DNA of 64,000 nucleotides from Streptomyces cucumeris (GTDB taxonomy: Bacteria > Actinomycetota > Actinomycetes > Streptomycetales > Streptomycetaceae): assembly GCF_024295805.1 (NCBI RefSeq), contig NZ_JANCLX010000001.1, forward strand, positions 411,846 to 475,845. Direction: 5' to 3'. Of this stretch, positions 27,286 through 35,639 are shown one piece after another. The translations under genes and the position numbers were made by a program. How positions within the stretch are numbered: the stretch's first letter is position 1; each line of letters opens with the position of its first letter. The notes below the pieces were generated by a model that did no database searches, was not told the origin of the DNA, and saw nothing but the letters and a program-made list of their open reading frames with translations.

Positions 27286-29547
27286 GTGCTGCGACCCCTC
27301 GACGAGTACGCCCCGCGCCGGATCGGCCCGTACCGGCCGCTGGCCGCACTGGGTTCGGGCGGTATGGGAACGGTGTACCTGGCCTTACCTCAGGACGTTC
27401 CGCATCGCCCGCCCGGTGAGCTGCTGAGCTCGCTGGTCGCGGTCAAGACGCTGCGCCAGGACCGGGCGGATGACCGGGAGTTCGGCATCCGCTTCCGCCG
27501 CGAGGTGGAGGCGGCCCGGGCGGTCCGCGGCCCCCACACCGTGGCGCTGGTGGACGCGGACCCCGCCGCGACCCCGCCCTGGCTGGCCACCGAGTACATC
27601 GTCGGCCCCTCGCTGCACGAGGCGGTGACCCGGTGCGGTCCCCTCCCGGCGGCCGCCGTCCGCGCCCTGGGCGCGGACCTGGCCCGCGGACTGCGGACGA
27701 TCCACGGCGCACGGGTGCTGCACCGCGACCTCAAGCCCGCCAACGTCCTCCTGACGGCCGACGGGCCCCGGATCATCGACTTCGGTATCGCGCAGGCGTA
27801 CGACGCCACCGCGCTGACCGGGGTCGGCACGATGATCGGCTCACCGGGCTTCATGGCCCCGGAACAGCTCATGACCGACGGGCCGGTGACGGCGGCCGCC
27901 GATGTCTTCGCCCTCGGCGCGCTGCTGTGCTTCGCCGCCCGCGGCTCGGGACCGTTCCACGACGAGGAACTGGCCGCCGTCATCCACCGCGTCACCCGCG
28001 GTGAGGCCGATCTCGACGGCGTACCGGACGAGTTGCGCGAGGCCGTCGCGGCCTGCCTGGACCGGGACCCCGGCGCGCGGCCGACCCCGGACGCGCTGCT
28101 GCGCTCCTTCGACCCCGAGGCGGCGGCCAACGGCAGGCCGGGACGGGAGACCCGCAGGACCGGGCCCTTCCCATGGCCCGAGGGGATCTCCGGGCTCATC
28201 GGTTCCCATGACGCTCAGGTGCGCCGGGTGCTGGAGTCGGCACCGCCCCCGTCGCCCGGGCCCACCCCGCCCGCCGTGGCACCGGCGCCGTCCGCCCCGG
28301 ACGGACGGCGGCGCCCGCGCTCCCTGGTCCTCGCCCTGGCCGGGGCGGCGGCGCTGACGGCCGGGCTGCTGATCACCACGCTGCTCCCCGGTCCGTGGGA
28401 CGGCGACGAGACGGCTTCGGACGCGGCCGCCCCCGCCCCGGTCGCCGCGGGACCGGTGGTGACCGGGCGTACGGACATCGGCGCCCGGGCCGTGGGGCTG
28501 GGGCCCCACGCCGATGACCGGAAGCGGCGGCCCGCGGGCTGGAAGCCCTGGCACGCCCGGCTGCCGGACGGCACCCCGTCCGCCTGCCAGTTGGCGGACG
28601 CCTATCTGATGTGCGGTGTCCCCGGCGGAGTCGAGGTACGGAAGGCGGCCACCGGCAAACGGGTCTGGCGCTATCACGACGAGGGCGGGCGCAACGACCA
28701 GAGCGCCGGTGAGTTCTTCCCCGCGATCGGCGGCGACGTCGTCTACGCCGCGGAGGGCGACGGCGTCGTGGGCCTGCGTCTCGGCACCGGCAAGCCGGTG
28801 TCCCACTGGCCGGGTGCCGCGGGGTACGTCCCCACGCGGGCGGCGGCCGCGGACGGTGTGGTGTACATCGTCTACGGCGGACCGGCGGGTGTGGGCACCA
28901 GCTCCAGCATGCTCTTCCGCGCCTACCGGGCGTCCAGCGGACACCGGCTCTGGGAGAAGGTCCACCGAAGCGTCTTCCCGCAGAGCATGGAGCTGGTGGG
29001 GGACCGGCTGTACGTCCAGGGGGACACCCGTGGGGTCGCGCTGGACACCGCCGACGGGGAGGCGACGGGCGAGGCGCCGCCCTGTCTCCCGCTGGTGGTG
29101 CGCGCAGGGCGTGTCTACTGCGACACCGCCGAGAACACCACCACCGTGCGCGACCCCCGCACCCTCAAGACGCTGTCCACGCTGCCGGGCGGCATGGTGA
29201 CCGCGGGCACCGGCCGGACGGCCGTCACCCGTATCACCGGGACCGACGGCACCATGACGCTGCGCGGTGTCGACCTGCTCACCAAAGGGACGCGCTGGAC
29301 CAGGCCGAGCGGCACCGGGGAGGTGACGGTGCCGGTCCACGGCGACGGCTTCCTCTCCGTCGACCACAGGGGTCTGCGGCCCTTCTCCGGCGCCGACGGA
29401 CGGCCTTCCGGGAAGTCGGTCCGCTATCCGGGCTGGCCGGTCGTGAAGGACCCCTCCGAGTGGATCCCGCCCCTGGTGCTCGGTGACGGCGGTGTGCTGT
29501 ACCTCGTCTTCGACGACGGCACGGTGGTCTCCGGCGCGATGCCCTGA
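27286..29547 (+). CDS. Second Ser/Thr kinase with PQQ-type propeller; carries a TTA codon
   Basis: About 753 residues, same layout as the preceding kinase and clearly its paralogue. Kinase motifs: LGSGGMGTVYLA, Lys54 in VAVKTLRQ, HRDLKPAN with Asp148, DFGIAQAY with Asp165, GSPGFMAPEQL. A transmembrane helix (LVLALAGAAALTAGLLITTLL) precedes the propeller (YAAEGDGVVGLRLGTGKPVS and similar). Codon 34 (27385-27387) is TTA, inside the glycine-loop region, so synthesis needs the bldA tRNA; the first kinase has none that I found. GTG start with GAGGGAG upstream. Extracellular ligand unknown. Confidence 0.9.
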   Translation: MLRPLDEYAPRRIGPYRPLAALGSGGMGTVYLALPQDVPHRPPGELLSSLVAVKTLRQDRADDREFGIRFRREVEAARAVRGPHTVALVDADPAATPPWLATEYIVGPSLHEAVTRCGPLPAAAVRALGADLARGLRTIHGARVLHRDLKPANVLLTADGPRIIDFGIAQAYDATALTGVGTMIGSPGFMAPEQLMTDGPVTAAADVFALGALLCFAARGSGPFHDEELAAVIHRVTRGEADLDGVPDELREAVAACLDRDPGARPTPDALLRSFDPEAAANGRPGRETRRTGPFPWPEGISGLIGSHDAQVRRVLESAPPPSPGPTPPAVAPAPSAPDGRRRPRSLVLALAGAAALTAGLLITTLLPGPWDGDETASDAAAPAPVAAGPVVTGRTDIGARAVGLGPHADDRKRRPAGWKPWHARLPDGTPSACQLADAYLMCGVPGGVEVRKAATGKRVWRYHDEGGRNDQSAGEFFPAIGGDVVYAAEGDGVVGLRLGTGKPVSHWPGAAGYVPTRAAAADGVVYIVYGGPAGVGTSSSMLFRAYRASSGHRLWEKVHRSVFPQSMELVGDRLYVQGDTRGVALDTADGEATGEAPPCLPLVVRAGRVYCDTAENTTTVRDPRTLKTLSTLPGGMVTAGTGRTAVTRITGTDGTMTLRGVDLLTKGTRWTRPSGTGEVTVPVHGDGFLSVDHRGLRPFSGADGRPSGKSVRYPGWPVVKDPSEWIPPLVLGDGGVLYLVFDDGTVVSGAMP

Positions 29548-29663
29548 GCCGTCGCCCCGGCCCGCTCTCGATCGGGGGGTATCCACTCCCCGGTATGCGT
29601 GTCCTCTGCGATGTGCCGCTTTTGTCTGGATAGCTTGCGCTGACGCGACACAGGCGAAAGTGG

Positions 29664-30422
29664 GTGGGGCCGGGTATGGCCGTCGGCGAACCGCTGATCG
29701 AGATGCGTGAGGTCAACAAGTACTTCGGCGCGCTCCATGTGCTCCAGGACATCGACCTCACCGTCGGCCGCGGTGAGGTCGTGGTGGTCATCGGACCCTC
29801 CGGCTCCGGGAAGTCCACGCTGTGCCGGACCATCAACCGGCTGGAGACGATCCAGTCCGGCTCCATCGCCGTGGACGGCCGGCCGCTGCCCGAGGAGGGC
29901 AAGGAGCTGGCACGGCTGCGGGCCGAGGTCGGTATGGTCTTCCAGTCGTTCAACCTCTTCGCGCACCGGACCGTGCTGGACAATGTGATGCTCGGCCAGC
30001 AGAAGGTGCGCAAGCGCGCCAAGCGGGAATCCGAGCAGCGGGCACGGGAGTTGCTGGAGCGGGTCGGGCTCGCGGACCAGGCGCCCAAGTACCCGGCGCA
30101 GCTCTCCGGCGGCCAGCAGCAGCGGGTGGCGATCGCCCGGGCGCTGGCCATGGACCCGAAGGTGATGCTCTTCGACGAGCCGACCTCGGCGCTCGACCCG
30201 GAGATGATCAACGAGGTGCTGGAGGTCATGCAGCAGCTCGCCCGGGACGGGATGACGATGGTCGTCGTCACCCACGAGATGGGCTTCGCGCGCTCCGCGG
30301 CGAACCGGGTGGTCTTCATGGCCGACGGCCGGATCGTGGAGGACCGCATCCCGGAGGAGTTCTTCAGCGCCCCGGCGACCGAGCGGGCCCGGGACTTCCT
30401 CTCCAAGATCCTCAAGCACTGA
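29664..30422 (+). CDS. gluA: Glutamate-type ABC importer ATPase
   Basis: About 252 residues with Walker [10 protein letters not shown], signature LSGGQQQR, Walker [15 protein letters not shown] and the His switch [11 protein letters not shown]. The sequence closely follows actinobacterial GluA. GTG at 29664 or ATG at 29676 could be the start; neither has a strong ribosome binding site. First gene of gluABCD-type order: ATPase, binding protein, two permeases. The 116 bp upstream include a TAGCTT -10-like box at 29631. Confidence 0.92.
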   Translation: MGPGMAVGEPLIEMREVNKYFGALHVLQDIDLTVGRGEVVVVIGPSGSGKSTLCRTINRLETIQSGSIAVDGRPLPEEGKELARLRAEVGMVFQSFNLFAHRTVLDNVMLGQQKVRKRAKRESEQRARELLERVGLADQAPKYPAQLSGGQQQRVAIARALAMDPKVMLFDEPTSALDPEMINEVLEVMQQLARDGMTMVVVTHEMGFARSAANRVVFMADGRIVEDRIPEEFFSAPATERARDFLSKILKH

Positions 30423-30439
30423 GCCGGGTGGTGACGGAC

Positions 30440-31357
30440 ATGAGGCGCATCCGCCGGGCGATCACCGCGCTGGCCCTGGCCCTCGCCCTGCTTCCGGCGG
30501 CGGCCGGATGCGGCAAGGAGGGCAGCCCGCCCGTCAAGGGTCCCCAGGCCGAGGAGTTGCCCACCTACAAGGTGGACACCGGCTTCCGGCTGCCGGAGTC
30601 GCCCACCTGGCGGCGGGCCGAGCGGCGCGGCCACCTCACCGTGGGGGTCAAGGAGGACCAGCCCTATCTGGGCGAGAAGGACCCGGCCACCGGCCGCTAC
30701 TCCGGTTTCGACATCGAGATCGCCAAGATGATGGCCGCGTCGCTGGGGTTCCAGCCCAGCACCATCCGGTTCCGGACCATCGCCTCCGCCAACCGGGAGA
30801 CCGCGCTCCAGAACGGCCAGATCGACTACTACGTCGGCACCTACACCATCAATCCGCTGCGCAAGCGCCAGGTCGGCTTCGCCGGGCCGTACTACATGGC
30901 GGGCCAGTCGCTGCTGGTGCGCGCGGACGAGGACGACATCCACGGTCCGCAGGACCTCGCGGGCAAGACGGTGTGCTCGGTGGCCGGTTCGACCCCGCTC
31001 CAGCGGATCCAGTCCGACTACCCCAAGGCGCGTGCGGTGGCCTACGACACCTACTCGGTCTGTGTGGACAACCTGCTGAGCTACCAGGTCGACGCGGTCA
31101 CCACGGACAACGTGATCCTGCTCGGCTACGCGGCCAAGGTCCCGGACGAGCTGAAGGTGGTGGGCAAACCGTTCTCCAGGGAGCCGTACGGCATCGGCGT
31201 GCCCCGCCATGACAACGCGCTGCGCTTCGCGCTGGACGACGCCCTGCTGGCCCACGAGCGCAACGGGGACTGGAAGAGGGCGTACAACGCGACCCTCGGG
31301 CTGTCCGGGGTGCCCGCGCCCAAACCGCCGCCCATCGACCGCTACCAGACGCGCTGA
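30440..31357 (+). CDS. gluB: Glutamate-type ABC importer binding lipoprotein
   Basis: About 305 residues, a polar-amino-acid-binding lipoprotein (SBP_bac_3 family). The signal ends in a lipobox at AAAGC. Family stretches include LTVGVKEDQPYLGEKDP, YSGFDIEIAKMMAASLGF, QIDYYVGTYTINPLRKRQV and AGPYYMAGQSLLVR. ATG at 30440; an in-frame GTG at 30431 is the alternative. It lies 17 bp after the ATPase gene. Confidence 0.92.
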   Translation: MRRIRRAITALALALALLPAAAGCGKEGSPPVKGPQAEELPTYKVDTGFRLPESPTWRRAERRGHLTVGVKEDQPYLGEKDPATGRYSGFDIEIAKMMAASLGFQPSTIRFRTIASANRETALQNGQIDYYVGTYTINPLRKRQVGFAGPYYMAGQSLLVRADEDDIHGPQDLAGKTVCSVAGSTPLQRIQSDYPKARAVAYDTYSVCVDNLLSYQVDAVTTDNVILLGYAAKVPDELKVVGKPFSREPYGIGVPRHDNALRFALDDALLAHERNGDWKRAYNATLGLSGVPAPKPPPIDRYQTR

Positions 31358-31366
31358 GGCCGCCGC

Positions 31367-32011
31367 ATGGATGTGCTCACCGACAACTTCTCCCTCTACG
31401 GCAAGGGGTTCCTGGGCACGGTCGAGCTGACCGTGTACGCGTCCCTGCTCGCCCTGGCCGTGGGCATCCTGATGGCGGCGTTCCGGGTGGCGCCGGTGGC
31501 CTCGCTGCGGGCGTTCGGCACCGCGTGGGTGACGGTGCTGCGCAACACCCCGCTGACGCTGCTGTTCTTCGCGGTGATGCTGGGGCTGCCGCGGTTCGGC
31601 CTGGTACTGCCGTTCACCACCTTCGCGGTGCTGGCGCTGGGCTGCTACACCTCGGCGTTCATCTGTGAGGCGGTGCGCTCGGGCATCAATACGGTGCCGG
31701 TGGGACAGGGCGAGGCGGCGCGCAGCCTCGGGATGACATTCGAGCAGACGCTGGGCGCGGTGGTGCTGCCGCAGGCGTTCCGCTCGGTCATCCCGCCGAT
31801 CGGCTCGACCCTGATCGCGCTCGCCAAGAACTCCGCCATCGCCGGGTCGTTCAGCGTCACCGAGTTGCTCGGCACCTACAAGCCCCTCAACGAGATGGGC
31901 TACAGCATCATCTGGACCTTCATCTGGATCGCCGTCGGCTATCTGATCGTGACGCTGGCCATCAGCGCGATCTTCGCCGTCCTGGAGAAGCGCTGGGGAG
32001 TGCCGCGATGA
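31367..32011 (+). CDS. gluC: Glutamate-type ABC importer permease
   Basis: A 214-residue inner-membrane permease of the polar amino-acid type with about five transmembrane helices. The coupling loop reads GEAARSLGMTFEQTLGAVVL and the early helix VTVLRNTPLTLLFFAVM is typical. It lies 9 bp behind the binding-protein gene and overlaps the next permease by 4 nt. Confidence 0.92.
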   Translation: MDVLTDNFSLYGKGFLGTVELTVYASLLALAVGILMAAFRVAPVASLRAFGTAWVTVLRNTPLTLLFFAVMLGLPRFGLVLPFTTFAVLALGCYTSAFICEAVRSGINTVPVGQGEAARSLGMTFEQTLGAVVLPQAFRSVIPPIGSTLIALAKNSAIAGSFSVTELLGTYKPLNEMGYSIIWTFIWIAVGYLIVTLAISAIFAVLEKRWGVPR

Positions 32012-32865
32012 CCACCGCCCTCTACGACGTGGCCGGGCCGCGCACCCGGCGCCGCCACCGGATCTACGGGGTCGCGGCGACGGCCGTGCTGCTGGCGCTG
32101 ATCGCCTGGGTGGTCTACCTCCTGGTGGACACCGGGCAGTTCGCGGCCGAGAAATGGGCGCCCTTCACGTACAAGGGCATCCAGGAGCTGCTGCTGCGCG
32201 GGCTCGCCAACACCCTCAAGGCGTTCGCGCTGGCCGCGGTGTTCTCGCTGGTGCTCGGCGCGGTGCTGGCCGCCGGACGGCTCTCCGAGCACCGGCCGGT
32301 GCGCTGGCTGTCCACGCTGGTGGTGGAGTTCTTCCGGGCGATGCCGGTACTGGTGATGATCTTCTTCGTGTTCGTCGCGCTGAAGGTGCAGCCCCTGCCC
32401 GCGCTGGTCACCGGGCTGACGCTGTACAACGGCTCGGTGCTGGCCGAGGTGTTCCGCGCCGGGGTGAACGCGGTGGACCGCGGTCAGCGCGAGGCTGCGT
32501 ACTCGCTGGGCATGCGGAAGACGGCGGTGATGACGTACGTCCTGGTGCCGCAGGGCGTACGGGCGATGCTGCCCGCCATCATCAGCCAGTTGGTGGTGGC
32601 GCTGAAGGACACCTCGCTCGGCTTCCTCATCACCTACGAGGAGTTCCTGCACGCCGGGAAGCTCATCGCGTCCAATCTCGACTACGACCTCCCGTTCATC
32701 CCGGTGGTGATGGTGATCTCACCGATCTACATCGGGATGTGCATGCTGCTGTCGTGGTTCGCCAACTGGGTGGCGAAGCGGGAGCGGCGCAGTGTGAAGA
32801 CCGGTCAGATGACCGTCGCCGCCGCCGAACCGGCCGCCCCCATGCCGGGTGACACCCGCACCTGA
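32008..32865 (+). CDS. gluD: Glutamate-type ABC importer second permease
   Basis: A 285-residue permease. RGLANTLKAFALAAVFSLVL and VEFFRAMPVLVMIFFVFVAL are membrane segments; the coupling loop reads GQREAAYSLGMRKTAVMTYV. A short N-terminal extension (RTRRRHRIYGVAATAVLLAL) adds one helix relative to GluC. It ends the operon, convergent with the S15-type hydrolase gene. Confidence 0.92.
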   Translation: MTTALYDVAGPRTRRRHRIYGVAATAVLLALIAWVVYLLVDTGQFAAEKWAPFTYKGIQELLLRGLANTLKAFALAAVFSLVLGAVLAAGRLSEHRPVRWLSTLVVEFFRAMPVLVMIFFVFVALKVQPLPALVTGLTLYNGSVLAEVFRAGVNAVDRGQREAAYSLGMRKTAVMTYVLVPQGVRAMLPAIISQLVVALKDTSLGFLITYEEFLHAGKLIASNLDYDLPFIPVVMVISPIYIGMCMLLSWFANWVAKRERRSVKTGQMTVAAAEPAAPMPGDTRT

Positions 32866-32885
32866 CACGGGGGCGGAGGCGGTGA

Positions 32886-32900
32886 ACGGGCCGGGCCCGT
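32886..32900. terminator. Short hairpin between convergent genes
   Basis: ACGGGC-CGG-GCCCGT, a 6-bp stem with a 3-nt loop between the gluD end and the hydrolase end. Weak but well placed for both strands. Confidence 0.4.
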
Positions 32901-32905
32901 CCGCT

Positions 32906-34510
32906 TCAGTCGCGGACCGGCACCGACAGCGCGGACGGATCGTCCGCGGGCGAGGAGAAGGTGAGCCGCGCCCCGTCCGGGTTGTGCTCGTTGTAGAGCG
33001 GGTCCTTGGCGTCGACGACCAGGGCCAGCCGGTGCCCGGCGGGGAGGTCGTAGGCGGTCGAGAACAGCTCCAGGTCCACGCCGAACGGCGTCCCCGGGGT
33101 GCGGTCGTGGAAGGTGACCGGGGCGTGGGTGATCAGCTTGCCGATACCGAGCGCGCCGACGTCGTAGAGGTACGCCACCGCCGTACCGCTGGACTTGTTG
33201 CTGGTCATCGTGGTGTGCAGGGTGACGTTCCCGCGGATGCGCTGTTCGGTGGCGTAGCGCTCGCTCTGCCAGACGGCGGCGAAGGAGCGGGGCAGCAGCG
33301 GGATCGAGGCCAGCGGCGGCAGCCTGAGGAACTGGTCCAGCACACCGCTGAGGATCGCCGTACCGCCGTCGGCGCCGGAGTTGTGGTCGGCGCTGATCCG
33401 CTCGGTGCGGTCCAGGGCGATCCGGCGGTGGTCACCGGGCACGGCCGACCAGCTCGGATAGCCCTCGTAGCCGTCCTTGGTCCGGGAGGCGAGCTGTACC
33501 GGCTGTTCGCTGTCGATGCCGTTCCGGTCGCCCTTGAGGTAGCGGTCCAGCCAGCGGCGGGAGTGGTCCCAGGTGTCATTGGGCACCCCCAGCAGCCCGG
33601 TGAGTTCGGGGGTCGCATGGTCCCCGGGCCGCAGCTCAAGACGCTTGGGCACGCTGAGCTTGTCGTAGAAGCGGGCGTAGCTGTTGGGCGGGAAGATGGA
33701 GTCCCCCCAGGCGTTGCCCAGCATCACGGCCGTGCCGTTGGTGTTGATGCGGTCGAGGTAGGTGGCGGGGGAGCGTTTGCGCCCCCACTCGATCATGTCC
33801 TGTTCCTTGGCCAGGTTGGAGCCGAGGAAGTCCTTGAGGATCTCCTTCATCTCCTCGCTCGGCCGGCCGGTCAGGGTTCCCAACCCGCCCAGCAGACCGG
33901 CGGCCTGACGGTGCTGGGTGCGGCCGCTGTAGATGGAGTCGATCAGATCCGCCCAGCCGCTCATCGCCACCACGGCCTTCACCCGCGGGTCGAACGCCGA
34001 GGCGAGCAGGCTGATCCCGGCGCCGTAGGAGACCCCGGCCATGCCGATGTGGCCGGGGTCGGCGGCGGTGTGGTCCAGCGCCCAGTCGATGACCTTGGAG
34101 GCGTCGGCGACATCGGGCGGCCCGGCCGTCTCGACGCGTCCGCCGGACTGCCAGAAGCCCCGGGGGTTGTAACTGACCACCACATAGCCGGAGTCGGCCA
34201 GCTTCTTGGCCTGGGCGAGATATTCGACCTGGGGCATGGCCCAGCTCGTGGGCAGCACGACCAGCGGATAGCGGTGCCCGGCACCGGCGTCGGCCGGGGC
34301 GACCACATTGGCGGCGAGCTGCACGCCGCCGTCGCCGGGAATGTCGACGAAACGCACGGACGCCGGGGAGGCGGCCGCGCTGACGGCGCTCGTGGGCGCC
34401 GCCGCGGCGGCCGGTGCCACGGCGCCGGGGCCGAGGGCGGCACCGGCCAGCACGGTTGCCGATACGGCGGTGATCGCCGCCGTGCGCAGGGAGGTACGGG
34501 CAGGGGTCAC
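32906..34510 (-). CDS. Secreted S15/CocE-type alpha/beta hydrolase
   Basis: About 534 residues with a signal peptide (TSLRTAAITAVSATVLAGAA). The hydrolase core shows VVVSYNPRGFWQSGGRVE, the nucleophile elbow GMAGVSYGAGISLLAS, and an Asp/His region around FPPNSYARF and RPGDHATPE. A C-terminal jelly-roll-like domain follows (PVTFHDRTPGTPFGVDLELF, LPAGHRLALVVDAKDP), as in X-Pro dipeptidyl-peptidases and cocaine esterase. The actual substrate, peptide or ester, cannot be told. The GTG at 34510 is chosen: AGGAG precedes it and the signal peptide starts there. Confidence 0.87.
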   Translation of the reverse strand: MTPARTSLRTAAITAVSATVLAGAALGPGAVAPAAAAAPTSAVSAAASPASVRFVDIPGDGGVQLAANVVAPADAGAGHRYPLVVLPTSWAMPQVEYLAQAKKLADSGYVVVSYNPRGFWQSGGRVETAGPPDVADASKVIDWALDHTAADPGHIGMAGVSYGAGISLLASAFDPRVKAVVAMSGWADLIDSIYSGRTQHRQAAGLLGGLGTLTGRPSEEMKEILKDFLGSNLAKEQDMIEWGRKRSPATYLDRINTNGTAVMLGNAWGDSIFPPNSYARFYDKLSVPKRLELRPGDHATPELTGLLGVPNDTWDHSRRWLDRYLKGDRNGIDSEQPVQLASRTKDGYEGYPSWSAVPGDHRRIALDRTERISADHNSGADGGTAILSGVLDQFLRLPPLASIPLLPRSFAAVWQSERYATEQRIRGNVTLHTTMTSNKSSGTAVAYLYDVGALGIGKLITHAPVTFHDRTPGTPFGVDLELFSTAYDLPAGHRLALVVDAKDPLYNEHNPDGARLTFSSPADDPSALSVPVRD

Positions 34511-34575
34511 TTGTCGCTCCTGTGGGGAAAAAGGCCGTGGGGGGCTCAAGGGAGCACGCGCTCAAGTGACCTGAC

Positions 34576-34629
34576 GGTAACCCGGGTGTTTACCGCTGGT
34601 AATAGCGCGGTAAGTTACGCATGGGTAAC
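34576..34629. promoter_or_regulatory. Cluster of GGTAA half-sites before the S15-type hydrolase
   Basis: TTACC-GCT-GGTAA at 34590-34602 is a perfect 13-bp palindrome. Further GGTAA half-sites lie at 34576 and 34609, and GTTAC-N6-GTAAC spans 34614-34629. The cluster covers the likely promoter of the minus-strand hydrolase gene and looks like a multi-site operator; the regulator is unknown. Confidence 0.45.
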
Positions 34630-34681
34630 GATAAAGGCCGCTCCCGGCTGCCGGGGCCGGAGCGGCTTGGGGCGCTGCCCA

Positions 34682-34710
34682 GGGGCCGGACCCCGTCCGG
34701 GTCCGGCCCC
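34682..34710 (-). terminator. Terminator of the membrane-anchored protein gene
   Basis: GGGGCCGGACCC pairs perfectly with GGGTCCGGCCCC around a 5-nt loop, 28 bp past the stop of the minus-strand gene ending at 34738. A second, weaker hairpin with CCGCTCC/GGAGCGG arms lies at 34638-34665. Confidence 0.75.
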
Positions 34711-34737
34711 GCGCCGCGCGGTGGAAGCGGGGTGCGC

Positions 34738-35484
34738 TCACGCCTCCTTGGGCGCGGCGTGCGACCGCGCGGGCGCCGCGGCCGCGGCCTTGGTGACATC
34801 GGCGACCAGCTCGACCACGTCCGGGCCGTACGCCTGGGAGTTGACGACCTTCAGCAGCAGGCAGAACGAGCCCTGGGCGCCGTACTTCCGCGCCAGCCGG
34901 GACCGGTTGCGCACCAGGTGGCGCACCGCCGCGCGATGGGTCACCGGGCGCTGTCCGGCGGCCAGGAAGACCGGACGCCCGCCCTCACCCGCCGTCAGCC
35001 GGGCCAGCAGGACGTACTCGACCGCGCCCGGTTCGGCGCGGTAGGCGGTGCCGCCGATGGTGAAGGTGCCGCGGTCCGCGCCCGGTTCATCGCCCGGGTG
35101 CACGGCCACCCCGGGCAGCAGGTTCGACAGATGGGCGGCCAGCCTGCGGTGCGCCGTGGGATCGCCCACGCAGAACTCCGTCCGTGCGCCGAACCCCTGC
35201 AACCCGGTGTCATGCGGCGCGATCTCGGGATGGGCGCCGCAGTTCTCCACGACGGAGGCCAGGCCGAGCAGCGCGAGGGCGTCATGGCGCGGAATGCTCC
35301 AGTGCGCCGAGGTGCTGTCCCGATGGGTGACCAGCACGCACTCCGAGCCGTCCGGCAGGCCGAAGAAGCGCTGCTCGCGGGTGCGCCTGCGGCGCACCAG
35401 CGCCGAATGCACGGCCCAGCCGAGGGCCAGGCCCACGACCAGGGCCGCCGCGGAGGCGATCAGGTCCTGCAGGGTGTCATTCAT
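34738..35484 (-). CDS. Membrane-anchored protein of unknown function
   Basis: A 248-residue protein. One N-terminal transmembrane helix (LIASAAALVVGLALGWAVHS) is followed by a basic stop-transfer RRRRTREQRF and a soluble domain of about 210 residues. The soluble part contains VTHRDSTSAHWSIPRHDAL, GFGARTEFCVGDPTAHRRL and YVLLARLTAGEGGRPVFLA. No family recognised. The ATG at 35484 is preferred because the membrane helix begins there; the frame stays open upstream. Confidence 0.7.
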   Translation of the reverse strand: MNDTLQDLIASAAALVVGLALGWAVHSALVRRRRTREQRFFGLPDGSECVLVTHRDSTSAHWSIPRHDALALLGLASVVENCGAHPEIAPHDTGLQGFGARTEFCVGDPTAHRRLAAHLSNLLPGVAVHPGDEPGADRGTFTIGGTAYRAEPGAVEYVLLARLTAGEGGRPVFLAAGQRPVTHRAAVRHLVRNRSRLARKYGAQGSFCLLLKVVNSQAYGPDVVELVADVTKAAAAAPARSHAAPKEA

Positions 35485-35639
35485 GGCCGCGCATCGTAGC
35501 GGCGAACCGGGTGGGTGTTCGAGGGCGGGGATCGGGGGAACCCGACTCCCGTCCCGACCGGCCGGGACGGTCCGACCCCTGTCGTGATCACACCGCGCAC
35601 GGGTAGGCTCCGGCCCCTGTCGTCCGCATGGAGGTATGG

